DNA from: Paraburkholderia sejongensis
Lineage (GTDB): Bacteria; Pseudomonadota; Gammaproteobacteria; Burkholderiales; Burkholderiaceae
Length of the DNA stretch: 64,000 nt
Reading direction: 5' to 3'
NCBI RefSeq assembly: GCF_020880815.1
Contig: NZ_JAJITD010000011.1
Span: 62,001-126,000, forward strand
Position numbers and translations under genes: made by a program
Notes under the pieces: model-generated
Seen by the model: only the letters and a program-made list of their open reading frames with translations
Told to the model about the DNA's origin: nothing
Database searches by the model: none
Shown here: positions 8,522-17,523 of the stretch, piece after piece
How positions within the stretch are numbered: position 1 is the stretch's first letter
How the letters are laid out: every line of letters starts with the position of its first letter

Positions 8522-9172
8522 TCATGGATGGTCGTAAAACGACTGGCCGGGCATCCCGCCGGGGCCCGGATTCGGATTGCCGAAAGCCGGCATGCTGCCG
8601 TCCTTGCGGGCGCGCGCCAGTTCGGCGACCACCTCCGCGCGGGTCTTCGGCCGATTGTTCGCGTACGCGGGGTGCGAGCGCTGACGATCGTTCAGCAGCC
8701 AAGCCTGGCTGAGCCCCGATACCGGACCGGACGGCGGCGCGGCCCGCAGCGGCCGCTTCGGAAAGCTCGACGCGCGTTTGACCTGCTCGCGCAGCGCCGC
8801 GCGGCTATCGCGCGACGGCGCGCTCTTCGCGGCCGGCGCCTGCAGCGAGCCGGCCGAGCGCTGCCCGAGCCCGGTCTCCGGCGGCGCCTGCAACGGCCCG
8901 GCGTGCACGCGCGGCTCGACCGGTTCCAACGGATTGATCGCGCTGACGTCGTTGCGCAGCGTGCTCCTGCGCTGCACGTGCGTGGTCTCGGCGGCGTCGT
9001 CGAGGCTGAGCACGCGGCCCGACGCGGCGGTGCCCCGGATGCTGTCGCCGGACAGCATCCGCAATTCGTCGCTCGACAGCCAGCCGCCGTCGGACTGCGT
9101 CACGTACGCGCCCAGTGCTAACGCACCGACCACGAGACCGGTAAGCACTGCGATTCTTTGTTCGCTATACAA
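8522..9172 (-). CDS. Membrane-anchored or exported DUF4148-like protein
   Basis: About 216 residues. A hydrophobic segment near the N-terminus (VLTGLVVGALALGAYV) can act as a signal anchor. A long Pro/Ala/Arg-rich low-complexity middle follows, and a short C-terminal motif (TRAEVVAELARARKDG) resembles DUF4148 proteins common in Burkholderiaceae. I place the start at the TTG at 9172 because a purine-rich AGGAGAAGGGGGAG lies just upstream; a GTG at 9220 is the alternative. Function is unknown. Confidence 0.65.
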   Translation of the reverse strand: MYSEQRIAVLTGLVVGALALGAYVTQSDGGWLSSDELRMLSGDSIRGTAASGRVLSLDDAAETTHVQRRSTLRNDVSAINPLEPVEPRVHAGPLQAPPETGLGQRSAGSLQAPAAKSAPSRDSRAALREQVKRASSFPKRPLRAAPPSGPVSGLSQAWLLNDRQRSHPAYANNRPKTRAEVVAELARARKDGSMPAFGNPNPGPGGMPGQSFYDHP

Positions 9173-9537
9173 GACTGACTCCCCCTTCTCCTGAGCCGAC
9201 GAGCAAGCCCACACTCCCACTCAAAGTCTGACCAATCTACCGCCGTCGGTTTTCGCTTTATGCGTATCAAACGATGAATCGTCGGTTCCGAGCGTGGATG
9301 TGTCCGAAACTGACGGCCCGCGAACACAGCTTCGCAAAAATCGGACCCGCACCTCCGCCCTGCTCCTGTATGGGTCGCCCCAACAGTGCGGGTATTCACC
9401 GATACTGCGCGCGCGAACTAATAATATTATTCATGACGATTTCTTCGCCTCACCGAAACGCTGTCGCAGCGATCGGTGCAATGCGCTTTTAATAATAATT
9501 ATGACCATCAATTAGACGGGGACCTCAGGAGATACAG
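9173..9537. promoter_or_regulatory. Divergent intergenic region with AT-rich island
   Basis: This 365-base gap separates two divergent genes and must hold promoters for both. It is strikingly AT-rich for this genome at 9410-9515. It contains a perfect 12-base palindrome AATAATATTATT (9420-9431) and a second A/T run near 9489-9502. An AGGAG at 9526-9531 is the Shine-Dalgarno of the downstream GTG-started gene. No further gene is seen. Confidence 0.5.
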
Positions 9538-11832
9538 GTGCGCAATTACTTTGTGCTGGCGACGCTCGCGATGCTGAGCGCGTGTGGGGGCAACGACGGG
9601 TCGAGCCCGGTCGCGTCCGCGAACAAGCAGGTCAACGCGGTCGATGCGACCGCCGCTTCAGCCGCCTCGGGCGCCGACGCGGCCGATATGAAAACCGAGT
9701 TCAAGCAGGCCGGAGCGCTGCCGCTCGGGATGAAAACGACCGCTCCGGCGGTCGTGATCGCCGATCCGACGCTGAACCTCGCGCCCTATACGCCGCCGGC
9801 CGCGCCCGCGCCGACCGCGACCACCACGCTGCAGTTCGGCGACTTCACCCCGTACCTCGCGCCCGGCTCGGCCAGCACCTGGCACGCGGGCGCGAGCCCG
9901 GCGACGATCGCGATCGACGCGCCGCCCGCCAACGGCACGGGCGCCGGCGACAAGGCCGTCGCGATGGCCAGCAGCTACGCGAGCGCGTCGTACGAGGCGG
10001 ACGTGACCGTCAGCGATCCGGTCGGCACCGGCGCGGCCAACGCGGGCTTTATCGTGCGCACCACCAATCCGACCGCCGGCGGTCCGGACAGCCTGACCGG
10101 CTACTTCATCGGCCTCGACACCGGCACGCACACGGTCGTGGTCGGTCGTCAGAACAACAACTGGACCAACTTCATCCAGTATCCGGTCGCCTCGGTGGTC
10201 GGCGGCAGCACCCATCACCTCAAAGTGACGACCAGCGGCAACGCGATCCTCGTCGACCTGGACGGCCAACGCGTGATCAGCGTCAACGACGCGACCAACG
10301 CGCTGCCCGCGGTGTTCCAGAAAGGCAGCTTCGGGCTGCGCCGGTTCGGCGTCGGCGCGTCGTTCAGCAACATCAGGATCACTACCTATCCGACCGTGAC
10401 CTCGCCCGCCTACGACTTCTCGAAGGTGGTCGGCGCGGTCTACGTGCCGTCGAACGCGGTCAACGCGATCGACTTCTGGCAGAACTACGACCCCGAGATC
10501 GTCAACCGCGAGCTGACCTACGCGCAGACCTACGGGATGAACACGATCGCCGTGTATCTGCACTACCTGACGTGGGCCAACGATCGCGTCGCATTCCTGA
10601 GCAAATTCGAAAACCTGCTGACGATCGCCGCGCGGCACGGCATCAAGGTCTCGCCGATCTTCTACGACGACTGCTGGGATCCGAATCCGCAGTACGGCCC
10701 GCAGGCCGCGCCGGTGTGGGGCGTGCATAACAGCCGCTGGGTGCAGTCGCCGGGCACGCCGGTCGAGCAGGCGTACTTCCAGCCGAGCGCCGCGAACTCC
10801 TCAATCACCTACAAGCAGAGCCTCGCGAGCTACATCACCGACTTCGTCGCGCCGCATCGCAACGACTCGCGCATCATCTTCTGGGAGACGATGAACGAGC
10901 CGGGCTGCAGCGGTAACGGCTCGCTGCGCAACACCCGCGCGGTGCTGATGAACGACGCGCGCATCGCGATCCTGAACGCGGGCGCGACGCAGCCGATCAA
11001 CGCGCCGCAGGTGCAGGAAGACGAAGGCACGTACTTTTCGGACTTCTATGCGTTCCATCCGTACAACAACCCGTACACGGGTCCGGTGAACGGCAGCAGC
11101 ATCAGCGCGTTGAACTCGGAAACGCTGCAGCGCGGCTTTACCGGCACCGCCGGTCAAACGATGCCCGGCATCGTCGCGAACTACGGCGGCAGCACCGGCT
11201 TCATCGTGTGGGAGCTGATGATCGGGCGCACCAATACGCGCTTCCACTGGGGGCAGGTGCCGGATGCGCCGGCTACCGTCGAACCGGCCACGCCGTTCCA
11301 GGGAACCATCTACCCGGACGGTCACCCGTGGCAGACCTCGGAGGTGCAGGCACTGACGGGCGGCTTCGACGTCAAGCTGCCGGTGCTGCAGGTCGCGTAC
11401 TACAACGACCCGACCTTCGCGGCGGCGCCGGTGAAAACGTCGATTACACCGCTGATCGACTTCGATCTGAACACCGAGCGCGGCACCGATTCGCCCGACG
11501 CGTCGGCCGGCGTCAACGCAACCAACTACGGGGTGCGCTGGACCGGGGCGATCCAGGCGAGCGAGAACGGCAACTACACGTTCACGGTCAACAGCGATAA
11601 CGTCGCGCGGGTCTGGATCGACGGCAACAAGGTGATCGACAAGACCTCGACCACGCAAGGCAGCGCATCCGCGAAGGTGAAGTTCAGCGCCAATCAGCGC
11701 TCGACGATCACGGTCGAATACGTGCACGGCACCGGCGCGGCGAGCATGCATCTGCTGTGGTCGAACCCGTCGGCGAGCGGCCCCAATTCGCTGCGGATCG
11801 TGCCGTCCGATTCGCTGGTGACGACCAACTGA
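9538..11832 (+). CDS. Multidomain lipoprotein with GH5-like (beta/alpha)8 domain and PA14-like tail
   Basis: A 764-residue lipoprotein starting at GTG with a good AGGAG. The lipobox is LSAC (Cys16), so it is membrane-anchored. Residues about 95-285 form a jelly-roll-like domain resembling those of family-16-type glycan hydrolases. Residues about 295-625 look like a glycoside hydrolase clan A barrel: acid/base candidate Glu454 in the MNEPG motif and nucleophile candidate Glu559 in VWELM. Residues about 632-760 form a PA14-like carbohydrate-binding domain. It probably cuts a beta-linked polysaccharide at the cell surface; the substrate is unknown. A strong terminator follows. Confidence 0.78.
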   Translation: MRNYFVLATLAMLSACGGNDGSSPVASANKQVNAVDATAASAASGADAADMKTEFKQAGALPLGMKTTAPAVVIADPTLNLAPYTPPAAPAPTATTTLQFGDFTPYLAPGSASTWHAGASPATIAIDAPPANGTGAGDKAVAMASSYASASYEADVTVSDPVGTGAANAGFIVRTTNPTAGGPDSLTGYFIGLDTGTHTVVVGRQNNNWTNFIQYPVASVVGGSTHHLKVTTSGNAILVDLDGQRVISVNDATNALPAVFQKGSFGLRRFGVGASFSNIRITTYPTVTSPAYDFSKVVGAVYVPSNAVNAIDFWQNYDPEIVNRELTYAQTYGMNTIAVYLHYLTWANDRVAFLSKFENLLTIAARHGIKVSPIFYDDCWDPNPQYGPQAAPVWGVHNSRWVQSPGTPVEQAYFQPSAANSSITYKQSLASYITDFVAPHRNDSRIIFWETMNEPGCSGNGSLRNTRAVLMNDARIAILNAGATQPINAPQVQEDEGTYFSDFYAFHPYNNPYTGPVNGSSISALNSETLQRGFTGTAGQTMPGIVANYGGSTGFIVWELMIGRTNTRFHWGQVPDAPATVEPATPFQGTIYPDGHPWQTSEVQALTGGFDVKLPVLQVAYYNDPTFAAAPVKTSITPLIDFDLNTERGTDSPDASAGVNATNYGVRWTGAIQASENGNYTFTVNSDNVARVWIDGNKVIDKTSTTQGSASAKVKFSANQRSTITVEYVHGTGAASMHLLWSNPSASGPNSLRIVPSDSLVTTN

Positions 11833-11870
11833 GGGCAGGCGCCGGCCGTGCGGTGACGGCCGGTAAAAAC

Positions 11871-11908
11871 AAACGCGGCGCCCGAATCATCGGTGCGCCG
11901 CGTTTTTT
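11871..11908 (+). terminator. Rho-independent terminator after the lipoprotein hydrolase
   Basis: A GC-rich stem (ACGCGGCGC pairing with GTGCGCCGCG) is followed by a run of T from 11903. The left arm is preceded by an A-rich stretch, so it may also stop transcription of the convergent carbonic anhydrase gene. Confidence 0.8.
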
Positions 11909-11949
11909 ATTTTTCCGCGCCTGAAAAGCGCTTTGTCCTGCGTCAGCCG

Positions 11950-12585
11950 TTAGACGGCATAAATTTCCGGATTCTCCGCGAGCGGCAAAAACTTACCGGT
12001 CTGGCCGTCGAGCGCGAGCATCTCGCCGCTTTCGATGTTGAAGATCCAGCCATGCAGCCGCAGCGTTTTGTTCACCAGCCCGACCGCGACCGACGGATGC
12101 GTGCGGATGTTGCCGAGCTGCGCGATCACGTTGTCCTGCACCAGCGCGGCGAGCCGCTCCGCATCGGAGCAGTAGTGACGCGACGCGTTGATCGCCTTGG
12201 CCGCATCCGCGTGACGCAGCCAGCTCTGGACCGCCGGCATATGCTCGAGATTCGTGCAGGTCGAGATCGCGGTCATCGCGCCGCAGTTCGAGTGGCCGCA
12301 GATCACGATGTCGGTCACATTCAGCACTTTCACCGCATATTCGACGGTCGCCGACACGCCGCCCGGCTCCGGCCCATACGACGGCACGATGTTGCCCGCA
12401 TTGCGGATCACGAACAGCGAGCCGGGCTCGGTCTGCGTCAGCAGCTCGGGCACCACGCGGCTGTCCGAACAGGTCACGAACAAGGTGCTGGGGCTCTGCG
12501 CGGTCGACAAACGCTTGAACAGCGCGCTTTGTTGCGGAAAGACCTCGCGTTGAAAGCGGATCAAACCTTCGATGATTTCCTGCAC
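11950..12585 (-). CDS. Beta-class carbonic anhydrase
   Basis: A 211-residue beta-carbonic anhydrase. The zinc ligands are visible: Cys in CSDSR with its catalytic Asp-Arg dyad, and the His and Cys of CGHSNCGAM. It interconverts CO2 and bicarbonate in the cytoplasm. I placed the start at the GTG at 12585, which has a GGAG seven bases upstream and gives the family-typical QEIIEGL N-terminus. The longer frame to 12699 adds a sequence without family resemblance. It stands alone. Confidence 0.9.
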   Translation of the reverse strand: MQEIIEGLIRFQREVFPQQSALFKRLSTAQSPSTLFVTCSDSRVVPELLTQTEPGSLFVIRNAGNIVPSYGPEPGGVSATVEYAVKVLNVTDIVICGHSNCGAMTAISTCTNLEHMPAVQSWLRHADAAKAINASRHYCSDAERLAALVQDNVIAQLGNIRTHPSVAVGLVNKTLRLHGWIFNIESGEMLALDGQTGKFLPLAENPEIYAV

Positions 12586-12899
12586 GATATGCTCCAGTAA
12601 AGCGAAGAGACGATTTGTTGGTTTGCCGCGACTATACCGCAGCCGTCCGCTTGCCGCGCGAATCATCGTGCTGGTGGTCGTGCTGATCGCGGCGTGCAAC
12701 GTGCGGCCGGCGCGCTACGCGCGTCGATAAAAAAAACCCCGGCTGTTGCCAGCCGGGGCCAACTCTCTCGCTACACACCGGAAACGATGCGTGCACTGCC
12801 TACTGTACCGATGCGGGCGACGCGGATATAGACGCTGGCGTGGAAGAGTCCTTTCCAGCCGTATCCGCAGCAGCGCTCAGGCGCCGCTCCGCAGCGATC
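12586..12899. other. Gene-free region between carbonic anhydrase and DUF4148 gene
   Basis: This 314-base stretch holds the promoter of the carbonic anhydrase gene and the terminator of the upstream minus-strand DUF4148 gene. I see no further gene in it. Confidence 0.5.
12729..12758 (-). terminator. Rho-independent terminator of the DUF4148 gene
   Basis: Read on the minus strand, an 8-base-pair stem (CCCCGGCT with AGCCGGGG, six-base loop) is followed by eight T. It ends transcripts arriving from the DUF4148 gene to its right. Confidence 0.88.
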
Positions 12900-13202
12900 T
12901 CAGCGCGCGGCCGCGCCGCTGCCGTCCACCGCCGGGCCGCCCGCTTGCACCGATCCCGCGGCCGCGCCGCCATAAGCGCTAGCGGCGGCGCCATTGCGCG
13001 CGGCGATGCGGGCTTCGGCCTCCTGAATAGCTTCCGGATAGTGAGCCTGGTCGCCGTCGCCGACGTGATAGCCGTTACGTTCGAGCTGGATCAGTTCGGC
13101 GCGCACCTGCGCGCGGGTGATCGGCGCATTCGACTGGGCAAAAACGGAAACCGACGCTGCCAACGAGATGCCGATGACGGCGGCCTTGAATAAACACTTC
13201 AT
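12900..13202 (-). CDS. Small exported DUF4148 protein
   Basis: A 100-residue protein with a classical signal peptide (hydrophobic run after MKCLFK, cleavage near VFAQS). The DUF4148 core is clear: TRAQVRAELIQLERNGY followed by YPEAIQEAEARIAA. The tail is Ala/Gly-rich. DUF4148 proteins are abundant in Burkholderiaceae and their function is unknown. The start ATG lies at the signal peptide; the ORF extension further upstream has no family resemblance. A terminator lies about 140 bases downstream. Confidence 0.85.
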   Translation of the reverse strand: MKCLFKAAVIGISLAASVSVFAQSNAPITRAQVRAELIQLERNGYHVGDGDQAHYPEAIQEAEARIAARNGAAASAYGGAAAGSVQAGGPAVDGSGAAAR

Positions 13203-13475
13203 GATGAAACGATCTCCATAAATTGAGGGGTCCGCGGCGGCCGCCTGGCGCTTCCGATTCGCCGGGCCGCTGGTGACACTCAATATAGGCGCTGCTTTTC
13301 GATCGAATAACGGCTGTGCGTCGAACGCAATGTTCCCGATTCTGGAGAAGTGGATCAGGTGCGCGCTCTCGCGCCTCGCCACCGGCATCGCGGGAAGCCC
13401 GGCGCCAGCGCGCGGGGTTGCGGATCGGTGACGCGCGCGGCAGCCGTCGCCGCGCCGCGCGCCGGGTCGCGTCGA

Positions 13476-13736
13476 CTAGTCCAGGTCGCGCGTTTCGAGT
13501 TCCACGGACTGCCCGCCATTACGTTCGAGCACCTTCTTCGTAGCATTTTCAATGCGCGCGCGGTTCGCCTCGAAGGTGCCCACCAGATTGTGGGCCGACG
13601 GGCTGCCGTTGCCGAAATGGTCGTTGAGCGCGTCGAGCGACACGCTGCACCATACGTCCTTCCCATCCACATTGGCCTCATAGGCGACGCGCGCCGCTGC
13701 CACCACCTCCCGGCGTCCGGTGAATTCGATTCTCAT
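13476..13736 (-). CDS. DUF1488 family protein
   Basis: A small 86-residue protein beginning MRIEFTGRREVV and continuing with the family's conserved VWCSVSLDALNDHF segment and ending soon after VLERNGGQSVELETRD. Two adjacent ATG codons exist; GGAGG lies three bases before the first and six before the second, so I chose the second (13736). The family is widespread in Burkholderia and has no known function. It is monocistronic as far as can be seen. Confidence 0.75.
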   Translation of the reverse strand: MRIEFTGRREVVAAARVAYEANVDGKDVWCSVSLDALNDHFGNGSPSAHNLVGTFEANRARIENATKKVLERNGGQSVELETRDLD

Positions 13737-13983
13737 CATGGTCCTCCATGTGTCAAAGGGAATGTTCAATACGCAACGCGCGTGCCATCCCGAACGGACG
13801 CTTGCGGCCCGTCGCCCGGCCGGCGCGCATTCTTCACACGGTGATCCTGCACTTGGCTCCCCGCGGCCGCCACGCGCGACCGCGCCGCCGCGCCGCGGCA
13901 AGGTTTCCTCGGGCCGCCGTCGAACGCGTACAACACATCGATACTACGCTTTTCGCGACGCGCGGCGCGCAATCCGATCCGGA

Positions 13984-15132
13984 CTACGAAGCACCCGGCG
14001 CCAGCGTCGCCGCGAAGAAATCGCCTACCTGTGCGGCGGTTTGCGCATGCACCGCGGCGCGCGCGACACCGGGGCCGTCCTTGCAAAGCATCGGCAGCCG
14101 CTCGACGGCCGCCGGTTCGCACACGTCCATGAACGTGTAGTGCGACGCGCCGGGCACCAGCGTAACCGGCGCGCGCGGGACCAGGCTCGCGATCCGCCTG
14201 ATGTTCGTGTCGACGGGCGCGGTCTGGTCGGCCGAGCCCGCGAGCAGCGCAACCGGAATCGTCACAGCGGCGAAGCCGTCCGGGTCGAACGCTTCGCCGA
14301 GCGCGGGCGCGATCGCGAACACGGCCTTGATGCGCGGGTCGCGATACGAGTCGCCCGCACGCGCGCGCGAGGCCCTCGTTGCCGGCGACAACGCAGTGGG
14401 CGCGAGCGACGACGCGCCCGTGTCGTGCACCAGCCGCGCGGCTTCGGGCGGCATGCAGATGGCGTCGGCGGCCGGCGATGTGCAGAAGCGCTCGAACGCG
14501 GCCAGATCGGTGCGCGCGCCCGCCAGTTCGAGCACCGTGTAGCCTCCGAGCGAAAAGCCGAGCGCGCCGATCCGCGCCGGGTCGACACGCGGACCGAACT
14601 GCGGATCCGCGAGCATGCCGTCGAGGACTTCGCTGAGGTCGGTCGCGCGTTCCCACCACAGCGTGAAGCCGTCGCGCGTCAGCGGCTCCAGCGCGTTGTT
14701 GCCCAGATGCTCGACGCCGGCGACGATAAAACCGCGCGCGGCCAGCGCCCCCGCGAGCCAGTCGAGACTTTCCGCGCTGCCGCCGGTGCCGTGCGACAGC
14801 AGCACGAGCGGGTAGCGCGGGTGCGCGCTCGACAGCGGCGCGGAGGCGGCGACCGGATGGCCGACGAAGATCGGCCGGCCGGGCGGCCCGATGTCCTGAC
14901 GCGTCTCGGGCTGGCTCGGGTCGGCCGGATACCAGATCCGCGTGATCAGCGCCTCGGTTTGCGCGCCGCGCCAGTCACGCGCGGCGGCGGGATGGAACAC
15001 CCGGCTGGCGGCGCCGACGTGCCAGCCCGCGGGCGCGTCCGCCGCTGGCTGCGCCGCTGACGGCAGCGCTGAAAACGGCGCGAACAGCAACGACAACGCA
15101 CACGAGAGCGCGGCACAGCGGCGACGGAACAT
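13984..15132 (-). CDS. Exported dienelactone-hydrolase-like alpha/beta hydrolase
   Basis: A 382-residue secreted serine hydrolase with a signal peptide (hydrophobic run at residues about 7-25, Ala-rich cleavage area). The alpha/beta-hydrolase features are the oxyanion segment LLSHGTGGS, the nucleophile Ser in GFSLGGYT, an Asp candidate in GSADQTAPVD and the His in PGASHYTF. The family resembles PAF-acetylhydrolase or predicted dienelactone hydrolases. Its start lies two bases after the stop of the AraC gene and has AAGGA, so the two are cotranscribed. The substrate is unknown. Confidence 0.82.
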   Translation of the reverse strand: MFRRRCAALSCALSLLFAPFSALPSAAQPAADAPAGWHVGAASRVFHPAAARDWRGAQTEALITRIWYPADPSQPETRQDIGPPGRPIFVGHPVAASAPLSSAHPRYPLVLLSHGTGGSAESLDWLAGALAARGFIVAGVEHLGNNALEPLTRDGFTLWWERATDLSEVLDGMLADPQFGPRVDPARIGALGFSLGGYTVLELAGARTDLAAFERFCTSPAADAICMPPEAARLVHDTGASSLAPTALSPATRASRARAGDSYRDPRIKAVFAIAPALGEAFDPDGFAAVTIPVALLAGSADQTAPVDTNIRRIASLVPRAPVTLVPGASHYTFMDVCEPAAVERLPMLCKDGPGVARAAVHAQTAAQVGDFFAATLAPGAS

Positions 15133-15134
15133 GG

Positions 15135-16091
15135 TTAGTCCTTGCGGATAGGGATCAGCAGATCGGTGACGCAGGCCGGCTGCGCGCCGGGCTCGGGAGA
15201 GCTTCGATACAGTTCGAGCGCCGGCCGGCTGTCGCGCCGGTAGCCGCTGCGCGGCAGCCAGCCGGTGTAGAGCGCGCGGAAGGTCGGCGAGATCAGCGCA
15301 TACGGGCCGATCAGCCGGTGCGCCGCGTACAGGCCGCCTTCGATGCGCAGCGATTGGATGGGGCCGTCGGCTGCGGGGCACGGGACATTCGCATCGTCCC
15401 GCGTCGCGACGATGCCCGCGCGATAGAGCAAGCTTCCGGGTCGCGTCGTGTCGCGCGCGCAGATGCCGATCCGTTGCGGCGCCAGCGGGAGCGCCGCGCA
15501 GCGCAGCATGGTCAGCAGCGCGCGGAAGGTCTGATCGATTGTCGCGACCGGGCCGTCATGGCGCATGCACAGCACCTCGAGCGGCGGCAGTTCGACGACT
15601 TCGACACCGGGCACCGCGCTGCCGCCAGTGCCGTCGTTCGCACCGCCCGCCGCGCTCCGATGACGAGCCGCCGCCCCATCCGCGAGCGCCGCGAGCGCCG
15701 CGCGCCGCCGCGCCGGCAATGGCGCCGCCGTCCCCGCCGGCGCCCCCAGTTGTCGCTGCCGCGCCCGGAACCCGCTCGGCGACACGCCGGCGAAATCGCG
15801 GAACGCGCGCGCGAACGCCTGCGCGCTGTCATAGCCGGCGTCGTGCGCAACCGCGGTCACCTGCGCGGCATCGGTCAGACGCTGCGCCGCTTGCGCGAGC
15901 CGCAAACGCTTCACGGTATCAACGGCGCTCTCGCCCATCATCGCGCGATAGATCCGGTGGAAGTGATACGGCGACAGATGCGCGAGCGCGGCGAGACTCT
16001 CGAGCGTGTGCGGCGCGCCGGGCTCGACCAGAATGGCCTCGACCACACGCGCGATACGGCGACGGTAATCACGTTCGGTGCTGGGCTTCAT
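15135..16091 (-). CDS. AraC-family regulator with GyrI-like effector domain
   Basis: A 318-residue regulator with the layout of the Rob group. The N-terminus holds the double helix-turn-helix (YHFHRIYRAMMGESAVDTVKRL, split here as FHRIYRAMMGES and VKRLRLAQ, then DSAQAFARAFRDFAGVSPS). The C-terminal half from about residue 165 is a GyrI-like small-molecule-binding domain. The chosen start MKPSTERDY gives the normal length. It is the first gene of a two-gene operon with the alpha/beta hydrolase and likely controls it. Confidence 0.85.
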   Translation of the reverse strand: MKPSTERDYRRRIARVVEAILVEPGAPHTLESLAALAHLSPYHFHRIYRAMMGESAVDTVKRLRLAQAAQRLTDAAQVTAVAHDAGYDSAQAFARAFRDFAGVSPSGFRARQRQLGAPAGTAAPLPARRRAALAALADGAAARHRSAAGGANDGTGGSAVPGVEVVELPPLEVLCMRHDGPVATIDQTFRALLTMLRCAALPLAPQRIGICARDTTRPGSLLYRAGIVATRDDANVPCPAADGPIQSLRIEGGLYAAHRLIGPYALISPTFRALYTGWLPRSGYRRDSRPALELYRSSPEPGAQPACVTDLLIPIRKD

Positions 16092-16324
16092 GATGACGCC
16101 AGGATAGCGGGATTGGGGCCGCGCGACGGTGCAGAACTTGCGCAGTTTAGCCCCGGCGGTACATCGCGCCCGGCTCCGCACGCCGGCCCGCGCGTCCGGC
16201 CGGCCGGAGCGTTCTCACGCGCTGCGCCGCGCAGGCGCACGCGAACTAAACCGTTCGGCGCGGGAATAAGCGGCGCGTCTTCCTCGTTCAATCAGCGTAA
16301 CGGCTTTCGACGAGGAGTACGGCC

Positions 16325-17497
16325 ATGAAGTCCCTGCTTGCCGGGTCCAGGGTTCTGACAGGCGCCGTGGCGATCGCGATTCTCGCGTCCTGCGGCGGTG
16401 GCGGCGACTCCAACAGTTCGGGCCCGCCCTCGCCGTCGATGTTCGGCGTCACGGCGCTCGTGTCGGACGGCGCAGTGCCCGCCGCGCACGTCGACGCGAA
16501 CCTGAAAAATGCGTGGGGTGTGGCCTTCAATCCGAAAGGCTTCGTCTGGGTCGCGGACAACGGCACCGATGCCGCCACGCTGTATGACGGCAACGGCGTG
16601 CCGCAGACGCTGGTCGTCGCGATACCCGACGGCAAGAACGGCTCCGCGGCGCCGACCGGCGTCGTCTTCAATGGCAGTTCGGGCTTCACCGTCGCGAGGA
16701 ACGGCAAATCCGGCGTCGCCGCGTTCATCTTCAGCGGCGAAGGCGGCACCATCACCGCGTGGGCGCCCGCGGTCGGACCGACCAACGCGTTCGTCATGTA
16801 CGACGACGGCAGCGGCGGCGCCGTCTACAAAGGCCTCGCGCTCGCCGTGCTGAACGGCGCCAATTTCCTGTACGCAACCGACTTTCACAACAACAAGATC
16901 GACGTGTTCGACAGCACGTTCGCGAAGATCAACATGCCCGGCGGCTTCAAGGATCCGGCGCTGCCGGCCGGGTTCGCGCCGTTCGGCATCCAGACGATCG
17001 GCGCGAACCTGTACGTGACCTACGCGATGCAGGACACCGCCAAACACGACGATGTGGCCGGCGCGGGACTCGGCCTCGTCGACGTGTTCGACACCGCCGG
17101 TAATCTGAAGCAGCGCTTCGCGACCGGCGCCGCGCTCGATGCGCCGTGGGGCATCGCGCAGGCGCCCTCCGGCTTCGGCTCGATGAGCGGCGCGATCCTC
17201 GTTGGCAATTTCGGCGACGGCCGGATCAACGCGTTCAATGCATCGAACGGTCAATCGCTAGGGCCGCTGAACGGCAAGGACGGCAAGCCGCTGGTGGAGC
17301 CCGGCATATGGGGGATCGCGTTCGGCAACGGCCTGAGCAATCAGCCGGTCACTACGCTGTTTTTCGCGGCGGGTCCGAACGGCGAAGCCGATGGCCTGTA
17401 CGGCAGGATCGATCTGCTGCCGGCGTCCAGCACGGCGACCAGCGGCGGTTCGGGTTCGGGCACCAGCAGCGGGGGCGGCGTGAGTATCGGGATGTAA
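16325..17497 (+). CDS. TIGR03118-like lipoprotein (beta-propeller type)
   Basis: A 390-residue lipoprotein with lipobox LASC (Cys23) after a short signal peptide, preceded by GAGGAG. The body contains repeated blades with Trp-Gly-Val or Trp-Gly-Ile and Asn-Gly signatures (for example AWGVAFNPKG, APWGIAQAPSG, GIWGIAFGNG) typical of TIGR03118-family proteins and NHL-like propellers. The C-terminus is a Gly/Ser-rich tail. The family has no established function; an extracytoplasmic binding role is plausible. It converges on the isochorismatase-like gene. Confidence 0.8.
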   Translation: MKSLLAGSRVLTGAVAIAILASCGGGGDSNSSGPPSPSMFGVTALVSDGAVPAAHVDANLKNAWGVAFNPKGFVWVADNGTDAATLYDGNGVPQTLVVAIPDGKNGSAAPTGVVFNGSSGFTVARNGKSGVAAFIFSGEGGTITAWAPAVGPTNAFVMYDDGSGGAVYKGLALAVLNGANFLYATDFHNNKIDVFDSTFAKINMPGGFKDPALPAGFAPFGIQTIGANLYVTYAMQDTAKHDDVAGAGLGLVDVFDTAGNLKQRFATGAALDAPWGIAQAPSGFGSMSGAILVGNFGDGRINAFNASNGQSLGPLNGKDGKPLVEPGIWGIAFGNGLSNQPVTTLFFAAGPNGEADGLYGRIDLLPASSTATSGGSGSGTSSGGGVSIGM

Positions 17498-17523
17498 GCG
17501 CGCCCGATGGCAAGGATGCCGAA

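Noticed and set aside
12586..12699. Extended N-terminus of the carbonic anhydrase (start at 12699)
   Set aside because: The extra 38 residues are Ser/Thr/Arg-rich, lack family resemblance and bypass a GTG with a proper Shine-Dalgarno.
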